Positions 33,061-43,124 of a DNA stretch of 64,000 bases are shown here, one piece after another (position 1 is the stretch's first letter; every line of letters begins with the position of its first letter). The stretch is from Sabethes cyaneus. Its lineage: Eukaryota > Arthropoda > Insecta > Diptera > Culicidae. Location of the stretch: NCBI RefSeq assembly GCF_943734655.1, contig NC_071355.1, positions 197,965,939-198,029,938 of the forward strand, in the 5' to 3' direction. The notes beneath the pieces are model-generated. The model searched no databases and was not told the origin of the DNA. It worked only from the letters and a program-made list of their open reading frames with translations. The position numbers were made by a program, and so were the translations under genes.

Positions 33061-33120
33061 TAACTTATAAACTTATAAAAAATTGTTTTATTAATTTCTA
33101 GGCTAGTACAGTTTAAACTT

Positions 33121-34325
33121 GAGCCAATCCCAATTCCAATTCCAATTCCAATCCCAATCCCAATCCCAATCCCAATCCCAATCCCAATCCCAATCCCAAT
33201 CCCAATCCCAATCCCAATCCCAATCCCAATCCCAATCCCAATCCCAATCCCAATCCCAATCCCAATCCCAATCCCAATCCCAATCCCAATCCCAATCCCA
33301 ATCCCAATCCCAATCCCAATCCCAATCCCAATCCCAATCCCAATCCCAATCCCAATCCCAATCCCAATCCCAATCCCAATCCCAATCCCAATCCCAATCC
33401 CAATCCCAATCCCAATCCCAATCCCAATCCCAATCCCAATCCCAATCCCAATCCCAATCCCAATCCCAATCCCAATCCCAATCCCAATCCCAATCCCAAT
33501 CCCAATCCCAATCCCAATCCCAATCCCAATCCCAATCCCAATCCCAATCCCAATCCCAATCCCAATCCCAATCCCAATCCCAATCCCAATCCCAATCCCA
33601 ATCCCAATCCCAATCCCAATCCCAATCCCAATCCCAATCCCAATCCCAATCCCAATCCCAATCCCAATCCCAATCCCAATCCCAATCCCAATCCCAATCC
33701 CAATCCCAATCCCAATCCCAATCCCAATCCCAATCCCAATCCCAATCCCAATCCCAATCCCAATCCCAATCCCAATCCCAATCCCAATCCCAATCCCAAT
33801 CCCAATCCCAATCCCAATCCCAATCCCAATCCCAATCCCAATCCCAATCCCAATCCCAATCCCAATCCCAATCCCAATCCCAATCCCAATCCCAATCCCA
33901 ATCCCAATCCCAATCCCAATCCCAATCCCAATCCCAATCCCAATCCCAATCCCAATCCCAATCCCAATCCCAATCCCAATCCCAATCCCAATCCCAATCC
34001 CAATCCCAATCCCAATCCCAATCCCAATCCCAATCCCAATCCCAATCCCAATCCCAATCCCAATCCCAATCCCAATCCCAATCCCAATCCCAATCCCAAT
34101 CCCAATCCCAATCCCAATCCCAATCCCAATCCCAATCCCAATCCCAATCCCAATCCCAATCCCAATCCCAATCCCAATCCCAATCCCAATCCCAATCCCA
34201 ATCCCAATCCCAATCCCAATCCCAATCCCAATCCCAATCCCAATCCCAATCCCAATCCCAATCCCAATCCCAATCCCAATCCCAATCCCAATCCCAATCC
34301 CAATCCCAATCTCAATCCCAATCCT
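33121..34325. repeat. Nearly pure hexamer array (CCCAAT)n, ~1.2 kb
   Basis: It starts with a few CCAATT variants (33130-33150) and then runs as about 190 identical CCCAAT copies to about 34310, where one copy reads CTCAAT. The right edge is CCCAATCCTTACCCATACAT. All six frames are open over long stretches because the unit has no stops (Ser-Gln on plus, Gly-Ile or Gly-Leu on minus); none is a gene. Read on the minus strand it is (ATTGGG)n placed directly after the coding region of the retrotransposon at 34.34-37.69 kb. Confidence 0.97.
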
Positions 34326-34349
34326 TACCCATACATCGCGTTCCGTCCT

Positions 34350-35640
34350 TTCTGGCACAGGAAATTCCTAGTTCTGAGGTGTTGTTCAGGAGCATAGTTG
34401 ATCCAGAATAGTATCAATGGGCAGTCAATCTATCTCAAAATATCTCCTAAAATCGTTCTAGCTAGGAACACGGCTTGAGCGTTGGCACGTCTTCTCTCCA
34501 GAGTCTCCAAATTTAGCAACTGACAACGTTCCTTATGCGATGGTAGGCTTCTTCTTCTGTACTGTTTCGATTCTGGCGATCCAAAATTGTTCCAAGTACA
34601 TCAGATCACAGATTCGAACTCCAAAGTAAACCTTACAAGTGAATAGTACAATGGTCGAAAACAGTACAGATTACGGAACTCCTTAGCGATTTTTTAAAAA
34701 TAAATCCAAGTTGCTTATTGGCTCTAGCGGTAAAGTCATTATAGTGAATACGGAAAGTTAGGGCGCTGTCCAGGACGACACCATATGATAGACAAATATG
34801 ATAGACGCATTGTAAAACATGTCCCGCCATATTGGAGCAAAAAGCCATAGTTTTATTTTTACGGTGGAAGAAGATAGTGAAGCACTTTGAGAAACATGTT
34901 AATCGAGCACTAGTTGCAGTTCTATGAAGTCGGAATCTATTTTGATTACCTTAAGGATTTTTACATCGTCGGCATAAAATGACCGACAGCCGGGTGGCAA
35001 GAGAGCTAATAGTTAATTTATAAAAAAAGAGAAAAGAGCAGTGGTCCAAGGTTGTTGCACTTTGGTACTCCAGAGATCCAGAAGCAGTAGCAATCCAGTA
35101 GCAGAACCAATCGGAATCAGAACTCGGATCAGATCTTCACACTCAGTCTACGGTGTGTTAGGCCCCTACTAGCACAGTTGTTAGAAAACAGTTGTAACAA
35201 CCGAAATGCGACTAATTCTAGTCATAAATAAGTTGCTGCAACCAAAAGTATCAAAATTGTGCTACTTGGGGTACGATTGTAACCACTTGCAGAACGAACC
35301 TCCAGCTTCCCAAGTCTTGCAAGAACGATACCGTGATCTATCCGATCAAACGCTGCTTTCAAATCCGTGTACACTGCGTCAATTTGCACTCCTTCATTCG
35401 TGTTGCGCAGACAGATCGAGACAATATCAACGAGATTCATAGAGACAGATTAAACGTTCTGTCCATCCAAGCTGATTTAAAGAAATGTAGAATTGACAGC
35501 TAGCCAAAGCGTTGTTCATGATTATATCGAGCTTTTTAGAGCTGAAGCATAACGATACGATCAATCGATAGCTTTCAACGTTGCGTTTACCGTCCTTTTT
35601 GTGTACAGGAAATATAACGGAATCCTTCCATAAGGTAGGG
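34350..35640 (-). pseudogene. Reverse transcriptase and C-terminal region, non-LTR element
   Basis: Minus-strand landmarks in order: VIFPVHKKDGKRNVESYRSI (about 35620), VDIVSICLRN with YTDLKAAFDRIDHGIVLARL (35440-35290, RT blocks 2-3), a MITE, LTHRRLSVKI, SGVPKCNNLGPLLFSLF (block 4), FYADDVKILKVIK with an intact YADD box at 34976-34965, then LDSALTFRIHYND and ANKQLGFIFK (34848-34640), and CQLLNLETLERRRANAQAVF with RTRNFLCQKGRNAMYG (34530-34340). Stops occur in the block 5 region and frames shift at least three times, so no enzyme can be made. The coding similarity stops where the hexamer array begins. Confidence 0.85.
35163..35271. mobile_element. 109-bp MITE in the RT (CCCCTACTAGCACA ends)
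   Basis: It opens CCCCTACTAGCACAGTTG and closes TTGTGCTACTTGGGG, 14-bp imperfect terminal inverted repeats. Inside, GCGACTAATTCTAGTCATAA matches the related MITE at 52841-52947. RT similarity is continuous on either side of it. Confidence 0.7.
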
Positions 35641-35654
35641 AGCGAATTTAACCG

Positions 35655-36590
35655 AATTTTAATTTACGAATTTAATATTCTCATTTTAATTGGCAGTCAG
35701 TATATTAAAAGTAGAATAGATTATGTAATCTTTCCAACGTTTCGGCTGTGTATTTCAGTCTTCTTCAATTTTAACGACAAGTAATTTCTACGAGACACAG
35801 ATACGAGGTTTGTTCAAAAAGTATCGCGAATTTTGAATTTTCGCGGGCTACGTTTGTTCGATTTTCGATCTTTTCATGGCGCTACGTTGATACTCATCAC
35901 CCTCACTGATGTTAACAATTTCGGCCATTTTGAATGTTCAGTCAGTTTTTGACATCTATTGTGCGTGTACGTGTTTTAGTTTGTCTACTCCAAAAAATAG
36001 TGAAGTTTTGGCTGACAGTTTTCTTCGATTGCAGGGGCGTGGTATATTATAAGTTCTTGCCGCAGGGTAGAACGGTCAATAAGGAATATTACCTTCAAGT
36101 AATGCACAACTTGCGAGAAGCAATTTTGAGGAACGTGCTTCTTGAGCCAAAGATGCTGAACACTACTTCAATAACGCCTCAACCACCAAAACTGAAGTGG
36201 CACATGAAAGAACGACGCTACGCTACGTTTGAGGAGATAAAGACAGCATCAAAGGAGGAGCTGAACAACATCACAGAAAATGATTTTTCAAAATGCTTCG
36301 AGGATTGGAAAAAACTGTTATCACAAGTGTATACTGTCTGGTGGGGATTACTTTGAAGGGGACAAAATAGATTTTCACGAAAAAATAAATAATTCTTGAC
36401 ATTTGCGATGCTTTTTGAGCAAACTTCGTACTTTACAAAGAGCAGACAGTATTAAATCCCTGAAGAAGACTAAAATACACAGTCGAAACGCTGGAAAGAA
36501 CGCTGGAAAGATTACAAAATCTGTTCCACTTTTAATAGACTGACAGCCAATTAAAACGAGAATGTTGACAACTTCGTTAGGTGTATTTCT
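35655..36590. mobile_element. Fold-back element whose centre holds a mariner
   Basis: The left arm (about 35678-35780: TTCTCATTTTAATTGGCAGT, AAAAGTAGAATAGATT, TGTAATCTTTCCA, CGTTTCGGCTGTGTATTTC, CTTCTTCA) is mirrored by the right arm (about 36455-36570). The mariner (35804-36428) occupies the loop. The right arm carries a short extra duplication (CGCTGGAAAGAACGCTGGAAAG). It interrupts the retrotransposon between endonuclease and RT. Confidence 0.75.
35804..36428 (+). mobile_element. Internally deleted mariner element with TA duplication
   Basis: The terminal inverted repeats CGAGGTTTGTTCAAAAAGTA and (inverted) CGAAGTTTGCTCAAAAAGCA are flanked by TA at 35802-35803 and 36429-36430. The frame 35934-36356 keeps pieces of a mariner transposase: LTVFFDCRGVVYYKFLPQGR, TVNKEYYLQVMHNLREAI, then a jump to TPQPP and KERRYATFEEIKTASKEEL and NDFSKCFEDWKK. 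The helix-turn-helix region and the segments that carry the catalytic Asp triad (the GDE, HDN and SPDLAP boxes) are all absent. A frameshift near the end also displaces the C-terminus. At 625 bp against about 1.3 kb for complete mariners it is a non-autonomous deletion derivative. Confidence 0.9.
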
Positions 36591-36834
36591 AATAGTGAAG
36601 GCAATTTGTTCCAAGGAACCATTTCATACATACACACATACGCTTCCCCACCGGCGGAGCTCGTTCGCTTCTACCACGCCACAGTTGATAACCGTCTATC
36701 TTCTCGTTGGCAGAAGCAAAGGGCAATCATACAAAAATAATTACCGTCGGCGGGGGGAGGGCGTAAGTGTACGCGTATGGAATGCTAGCTTGAGGGACAA
36801 AATTAGATATGATTAGACTATCTAATATAAGTGT

Positions 36835-37040
36835 GCGGCGGTAGTTTAGTTGCAAAAACAATTGGGTACCAACCGAGAGAGTGCGAGTTGGAATTCCACC
36901 TGCCATTGAACGACCCAATATGATTTTAGCCTCATATTGAAATTTTCCCAGTTTCATTCAGTTTATCATTCTACGGATCAAAAATTCCTTCACTTTAGAA
37001 AAAAGTTTACGGTGGATCGCGACAGAGTCAGAGACAAGTA
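36835..37040 (+). mobile_element. SINE-like repeat (third family), copy 2
   Basis: It is homologous to 13175-13396 over its length, with the same end CGCGACAGAGTCAGAGACAA. The first part has GGTAGTTTAGTTG and GAGTTGGAATTCC at the spacing expected of Pol III boxes A and B. It abuts the truncated 3' side of the endonuclease coding sequence. Confidence 0.55.
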
Positions 37041-37600
37041 AAACAGTCATCCTTACGGCTGGGGGGTAAATAGATTAGGTCGATGCTCAGAGAATGACCG
37101 AGCACTAGGCTCTTTACCCACAGTTTCTCAAGCGTTTTGTAAATTAGGAATGAGTCGATGAAGCGACTCAGCTTATTGGAGATTACGATTAACACATCAC
37201 TGCCGCGGGATTTTCTACTGTTCTGCCAGTTACGATCTCTTCTAAAAACGGTAAATGTGGTACCGAAAAGCTGTTGCGAGTGAAGCCACTCGCCAAGCCA
37301 GGTTTCCATTAAAACGATTATATCGAAATTTGACTCCATTACAGCAATAAAACAGAGTCGAATTCCGATATAATCGTCATCAAAGACATCGATTTTGGTC
37401 CGAAGTCCGCGCACGTTCTGATAGTAAATCAACCGCGGAGTGGAGTTTTGTTGCGGATCGGGCACAGAGCTGGAAACGGGGATTGCGTTATCGGAAGCAT
37501 TATTATAGGAGTTGTTGCACTTGCCTGGTCTGGAATTTTGGAAGCCCCGTTCCGCGCACCCATACGCAGGACCGGACGGAATGACTCCACTGCGGTGGGG
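37040..37600 (-). pseudogene. Endonuclease (APE-like) domain, non-LTR element
   Basis: The minus frame from 37465 begins PRLIYYQNVRGLRTKID, the standard start of the apurinic-type endonuclease domain, then FDIIVLMETWL (catalytic Glu in ETW), QLFGTTFTVFRRDRN, KSRGSDVLIVISNKLS and LEKLWVKSL, and ends at YLPPSRKD, where the domain is cut. A possible leader (Asn/Ser-rich) extends to about 37600. The later catalytic boxes (GDFN, SDH) are missing, so the domain is inactive. Confidence 0.85.
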
Positions 37601-37690
37601 AGGTTGGGGGCTACCACAATCATTGCACCCCGGTATGCCTCAGATGTCGGTGGAGATGCAGTGAGCTGCCTATAGCCTATATGTAGTGTT

Positions 37691-40260
37691 CCTCTAAGCG
37701 TTTCAACTGGCACGATAAAAAGCTAAATCAATACGATCTGGTCAGTTTATCCTAAGCGGATTTCAATTGGTTCTTCGTGTAATTTTTATGTGTGCTGCGA
37801 GTAATAGTCTACAAAAGCGAGCAGCTTTTCAAACATGAATAACAGCATCTTCGTTGTTACTACACTTTTTCTCTAGATAACCCCATAAATTTCATCACTA
37901 GTTGCTGAATATACTTAAACTCTTGTCATTATCGTTACGCTAAATGGATTAAGTGCAGTTATTACGTACCCACGGTATGCTAATTTGTTGATTACGCATG
38001 CATTTTCCTTTGCTTAAACAGCGGAGGTGCTAAGACCATCGATAAATTTGCAATTCCTCGACCACTTTTTATTTGCCATTCATCAATGTAGCTCACATAA
38101 ACAGCCTTTATTGATATTTATTTACCCCGCATGACGACGGTGCAGGCTCAGAACGGGATTGTAGCTATTTTGCGTGAATTATAGATGCAAAAAGTCTGAC
38201 ACAAAGACCGACCAGAAGAAGATAAACCACTCTACCAAAACAAACAAATATCAGCTCATCGCTGCTGTCGAAGATGAAGTGCAGATTGCATATTTATGGG
38301 ATTGCTCTAGCCAAGTGAGACAGAGAAAGAGACAGGCATGTGCTTCGAAGGGCTTGACGGAGATCACAAAGGCAGCCACAGTGAAAAAGGAACCTGACGA
38401 TTTGCGGTGCGGGATCTCTGCGTCTTTGATAAAGACAAACAACACGATACTTTGTCACGCGCGGTTTGCAAATCCAAACCCAATTGCCTCTTCTTGGGCG
38501 GAAGCCTGCAAGCGATTTCGAGACTAGACTGACATTTCTGCCCGGGACTAGAGAACGAGAAACATCCCCAGGATAGCCAACACCCAACCGTACCACCACC
38601 ACCATCAATGTTCCGGAAAAACAGAAGGGGAGCCATTGTTTACTGTACTGCATCCAACATCTGCTCTTTAACTTTGACGACTCTTTTCCCCATCATCCTG
38701 GCCGGGCTGGAGTTAGCTTTGTGGTGGCCGTTTTCATGTTGCGCCAGGCGATAGATTTGTGTCAAAAATCCGTCATATTTTTGCTGCCTATCGCACTGGT
38801 CCGTGCCAATACAGCAGCATTTCAAACGGCCGGATGGAGGGTAGAAGGAAAATAAATATTTTGAAAGATATTAAATTTTATTGTGTTTGTTTATTCTGTT
38901 TTATGCGTGCTTCTGGCGGCGGCCTAAGATGAAGAACCAGGATGAGAGCAATCCGCCTGGTAGGTCTTTGGTCTTTGGCAAAAATAACAGAACTTCTGAC
39001 TGTGACGGAATACCCACTCCTAGCAATATGCACCGATAGCTGCTCTTTTCTTATTCTACACCACAATGTTTATTTAGGTATGTATATTGACGGCCGACCA
39101 AAGTTCCGATCTTCAGAAATTTGGTATTCAACCCTGCAGTCTATCATTAAATTTAATTTCAAAGCAAATAACAGTAACAATAGATCTTCAAACCTCTTCG
39201 CCTAACCAACAAACAACCGGCTCTTTAGGCTCCTTTTAGACAACCACAAAAAAACCTTAAGCCCGGAGCTGTGAATCAACAAATTAGGTAGTATAAATTC
39301 ACACTGCACCGAAACTTTCTATCGAAACCGTGGCTGGAGTTCGAATGCAACAAGGCCAACAAAAAAAACCCCATTGAAATTCTAAAGCCAAACTTTCAAT
39401 TTGTTTTCGACAAAAACTTAAATAACATGCATTCAATTTACATTCTCCGTTTCTACGGCGTTTCCTCAATTACATGTACAGAGCAGCCAGTAGCAATGGT
39501 TGTAGCGATACGATGATGATGACGACGACGACGACGAACTGCATTTACTATTCTGCTCACCTTCGCGTGAATTCTGCTTCTAGCACTTCGAAATCCTCCG
39601 ACAGGCCGACAGAAGTTGCACTCGAAAACAAACACTTTCGGAAGCAGGCCGGCCGCACCCGTGACACGCTACCCACCGCTGCTGGCTGCTGCCTTCCTTC
39701 CATCAGAAGTAGGTATAATGACACGGTAGTGGAGGCTTAAATAGGAGCTGCTCCTCTTGGAAAGGAAGAAATTTCAATTTCATTGTTGAATTATTCCTGA
39801 GAATGAACTTGACAGAGCCGAAGCCCTGGTTTGAAATTTAGATTAGAACCGTGCTGGTGCTGCTGCTGTTGTTCAGCAGTGAAAAGTGAGCGTGCAACAA
39901 CCGGTAAATGTCTTTCAGGTGTCTAATTAATGGTCTATTGTGAGAAAAAAAGTGAGTAACAGTGACATGTGAAGGAAAGTTTGTCTGTTTTGCTGTGGAT
40001 ATCTTGTTTGGTTTAACGGGGTAAACATCCTGAAACTGCCGAAAACAGTGCTTTCCGTAAGGCTTGGCTGATTTATTCAATAGCAAAGGATTTTCAACGA
40101 AATTGAAAGAAATGGAAAATTTCGCCAGAAATCCGTGGCCAATCGTAACGACTTTTCAACTATGTAGCTACTTGATGCATCCCAAGCTTGTATGTATATT
40201 TGGTCGGACAGACTAGATTGATATGTACAAATTTCCATATTGATAAAGAACTTTTTTGCT
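37691..40260. other. No gene recognised
   Basis: About 2.5 kb between the retrotransposon and the F-box gene. The 117-codon frame 38174-38527 has no recognisable domain and overlaps antisense frames of the same length. Short GAY-type microsatellites lie near 39505-39540 and GCTGCTG near 39855. Confidence 0.45.
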
Positions 40261-40271
40261 AAAAATCAAAA

Positions 40272-40277
40272 TTTATT
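40272..40277 (-). terminator. Candidate polyadenylation signal of the F-box gene
   Basis: AATAAA on the minus strand, about 180 nt after the stop codon at 40459, in AT-rich DNA. Position and sequence fit an animal poly(A) signal; no transcript evidence is available. Confidence 0.55.
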
Positions 40278-40458
40278 GATGTAATACAGACATTTAGAGA
40301 AAAGTTGTATTCATTACTTGTTCCGGACCGTAATATTTTAAAAATTCTAACACAAAACTATTGATATACGCTTTCTATTCATAAAGTATACAATCATAAA
40401 ATAACAGAACCATACTTCACATACATAATTTAAATTATAACAAACTGCAGAGCAAATT

Positions 40459-41930
40459 TCACAATTCCACACAGAAAATCCGGTGCACCTGTTGGTACCG
40501 ATAGTAGTCGTTCATCTCCACCTTGCAGTTGGGTAGGGCAAGCGCTAGTTCCGAAATATGCCGTTTTACCGCGATGCTATCGCGAAATCCCAAATACTGC
40601 AGCTTAGGCATAACTTGCCTCAATTTTACCACTTGGTTGACCTCGAACTTACACCGGTTCAGTCGTAGTCGCCGAATGGTTGTCAGCGGCAGTTTCGGAA
40701 TCGTAAGATCCACGTTGGTCAAGTTAAGCTCTTCCAGCTGGTACAGATACTGTAGTTGTTGGAAATCGCCCATCGGTAGAGAGCTGCTGTACGAACGGTC
40801 GTACACCGTAAGGACTTTCAGCCGTCGGAAATTGTAGCAAATTTGATTCAACACATCGGCGCTCATTCTCTCCCGGTGGCCGCCTATCATCGCTTTGAAC
40901 GTGCGGACGTATGGAAACCGCTTTCCGAAATATTCAATAACTGGAATGCTTGGGTTGCTTTCTAGCTGTAAGCAGAACGTGTGGACGTCCAGCAGCGGTA
41001 GGTGAAGAATTTTGCGGGTTTGCAACATTTTTTTGCAACGTATTCGAAGGACCTGCAGTATGACATGCAATGAGTTATTAGAATTAATATTGTGCAAGTT
41101 TCAAATAATACCTTCAAGTTCGTTAGTTTTTCCAAAATCTCAAGATCACTCGTATACAGTAGATCAATATGGATCAGTAGCATTTCTAAATTCTTGCAAC
41201 TGTTGACTATAGTATCATAAATTTCATAAGATATTGCAAAACGAACGACCGCTGTGGTGAGATTAGTGGCAAGCCTAAAGAACTGCTGCAAGGTAAATTC
41301 GTTAATGTTGTCGTCTGGTTTTATTTCTCCCAAATCGACATACGTCAATTGCGGTGCTATTCTCCGCAACGCACCAAGTGAATTCCCTAGGAAGCTCATA
41401 GATCGCCACTCTATGGTAAAACTGGATACATGAGGCGCAACAAAATGAAGCGCGGCTGCTATCTCATCAGACGTGTTATAATTAATGGTTAGCTCCTTCA
41501 CTCTATACCAATTTGGCAAAAATTCCATTTCAAAAACTAGTTCGTGACACGACACTTCCAGCGTCAATTGCTTCAATTCCATCGTTCGCTGATAGATTTC
41601 CCACAGTTGTTTTGTTGTGTAGAAAACAATGCTTAAGCTGTCGATAGACTCTGTGAATTTTTCCAGCACCGCCAGCACTGTCGGCCATTCTCGTTTGATT
41701 TGTTTGCAAAAATGAATATGCCGATACTGTCTATCGCTTTTGCATACTGCATAAAATTGTTCGGGAGTCACTCGGAACGAGACTTGATCGAGAAAGCTGG
41801 CCGTAAATACCTCCGTTTTCCACTGGTGGCAAACAAGGGAGGCCCCTTTGCGGTCCTCGAAGGACAGGTAATCGAAGATTTTGGTGTGCATTTCCGGCGG
41901 CAGATCATTGATGTGCCGTTTCGATGCCAT
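40459..41930 (-). CDS. F-box / leucine-rich-repeat protein, two exons
   Basis: Exon 1 is 41930-41112, the intron is 41111-41053 (59 nt, GTATTA...CTGCAG), and exon 2 is 41052-40459 with TGA; the join is in phase 0 after residue 273, giving 470 residues. Residues 6-36 (INDLPPEMHTKIFDYL..ASLVCHQW) are a clear F-box, the Skp1-binding motif of SCF ubiquitin ligases. Residues from about 90 onward show irregular leucine-rich repeats (LEMLLIHIDLL, LTNLKVLRIRC, LEELNLTNVDL, IRRLRLNRCKF, LQYLGFRDS), the usual substrate-binding solenoid. By family it would recruit a substrate for ubiquitination in cytosol or nucleus; the substrate is unknown. The ATG at 41930 is chosen because the upstream in-frame extension to 41960 starts with GTG. 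Without splicing, exon 1 runs into a stop at 40962. No stops or frameshifts interrupt the spliced frame, so it appears intact. No neighbouring gene is visible. Confidence 0.9.
41053..41111 (-). other. 59-nt GT-AG intron of the F-box gene
   Basis: The donor is GTATTATTTG and the acceptor is CATACTGCAG, preceded by pyrimidine-containing sequence. The size is typical of short insect introns. Fifty-nine nucleotides is not a multiple of three, so retention would change the frame and end the protein early with an unrelated tail. Confidence 0.9.
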
Positions 41931-41966
41931 GACTGTTCTGAATCTTACTGTCACTATCACGAGTAT

Positions 41967-41972
41967 TCACAT
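41967..41972 (-). promoter_or_regulatory. Start-stop upstream element (ATGTGA)
   Basis: On the minus strand ATGTGA, a start codon followed at once by a stop, lies 37 nt before the main ATG. If the transcript begins further upstream it would be a minimal upstream frame able to stall ribosomes. The transcription start is unknown. Confidence 0.3.
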
Positions 41973-41974
41973 TA

Positions 41975-43030
41975 AACTGAAGGAAAAACTATGACAGGAT
42001 GAGAGTCAGGTAGAACATAGTTTGGTTACATTTCAGATATGTGTGCGATGTTAGCAAAGTCTAGAAAATCTGTACGGATTAACAGGTAACTTTTGAGGAT
42101 AACATCTACGTATATGTATTGACTTATGTAATTAGAGCAATTGGTTTGTAGTACAAACAAGAAAAATGCTTCAATATTTGTACTTCGCCCATGTGCGAAG
42201 GTAAACTATATCTTCTTGCAGGTACAACACGTATGTAACAAGCATAAATAGGAAGAGCTACCTGTAACGTGTTGGAGATGCCATCATTTCACCGGATCAA
42301 ATGTGGTTTCATCTCTAAAAGTTTCTAGAAATGCTCAGTATGTCGCTTATTTAAATTTTAACAATCCCCAAACCACAAACTGTACTTTTTAGTGGTCCGA
42401 ATCTAAGTCATCTTAACCAACCGTTTATGTGCAAATATTCTGATCTGGTTGTGGTTATCCTAAGTCGACTGAATTTTGCGGGAATCCCGTTCGTCTATTT
42501 TAAGTCTGCGAATCGCTGATCTCCTCTCAGCACTAGTTATTCTGATCTGTTTCAACCCAGTGCACATCTCGTTACACCTTAGTATCCTCTTGCTTTAATA
42601 CTATTGTCCTCTAAGCCTTTTTTAACTCTGGGTGCTTCCCAAATGGCAAGCAGAAAAGTAAAATATGAAGATTTTCTTGGTAATATACAATACTGATATA
42701 TACGAATAAAGCTCGCATACATTGAACGAGGCTAGAACGTCTACCCGGAGCTACACACTGTCACTGACCAGAGTTGTGGACAATAAGAATAGAATTTTTT
42801 AGTGCGAATCGTTGCTAGAATTAATAGGTGCTTACCACTTTAAGGCTAGAAATAATTTTCGTATGAATAGAAGAGCTTTCTTTGCATTTCCCGTAAGGTT
42901 TACATGGAAAAGGTAAAGCAAACAATTTTATTCCTGCGGTTTATTATATCATTTTAAGTTGTTTTGATGCAGGACAACGTCTTACTTTACGGAGTGATTT
43001 TATGGTTTACATTTAGATTTAGATTACATT
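41975..43030. other. 5' flank of the F-box gene; no other gene seen
   Basis: About 1 kb, AT-rich, with no recognised repeat or frame. It should hold the promoter of the F-box gene, but no convincing TATA or initiator set could be chosen. Confidence 0.4.
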
Positions 43031-43113
43031 TCGAAAGTGGTGGTCTTCAAGACCAATTTTGGTCTTAAATGCCATCATAAGAGTGTAATAAAACCCAAGT
43101 TGTTGCTTGGGTA
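43031..43113 (-). mobile_element. Partial MITE (CCCAAGYAACAA family)
   Basis: On the minus strand it reads CCCAAGCAACAACTTGGG, TTTTATTACACTCTTATGAT, GGCATTTAAGACC, AAAATTGGTC and ACCACC, the same order as 48118-48225, but it lacks the second terminus. It abuts a fragment of the ~150-bp-unit element. Confidence 0.65.
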
Positions 43114-43124
43114 GAAAAAAAATT

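Larger units (their letters stand above)
34340..37690 (-). mobile_element. Fragmented non-LTR retrotransposon with several insertions
   Basis: Reading the minus strand: an N-terminal leader (about 37690-37465), an endonuclease (37465-37040), a SINE-like repeat (36835-37040), unassigned DNA (36600-36835), a fold-back element holding a mariner (35655-36590), the reverse transcriptase (35640-34630) with one more MITE inside (35163-35271), and a C-terminal region to about 34350, which runs straight into (ATTGGG)n. The order endonuclease-RT-C-terminus in one direction shows a single original copy. Inactive. The piece at 7.3-7.8 kb looks like the same family. Confidence 0.8.

Noticed and set aside
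33121..34325. Interstitial telomere repeat
   Set aside because: ATTGGG differs from the insect TTAGG repeat, and flies and mosquitoes do not use short telomerase repeats; no chromosome-end context is visible.
33060..34411. Open frames of 400+ codons (Ser-Gln, Gly-Ile, Gly-Leu repeats)
   Set aside because: They are produced by the stop-free hexamer in every phase on both strands; there is no independent coding signal.
38174..38527. 117-codon plus frame
   Set aside because: No recognised motif, and antisense frames of 119 and 90 codons cover the same bases.
41931..41960. Ten-residue N-terminal extension of the F-box protein
   Set aside because: It would start at GTG; the first in-frame ATG is at 41930, just before the F-box.
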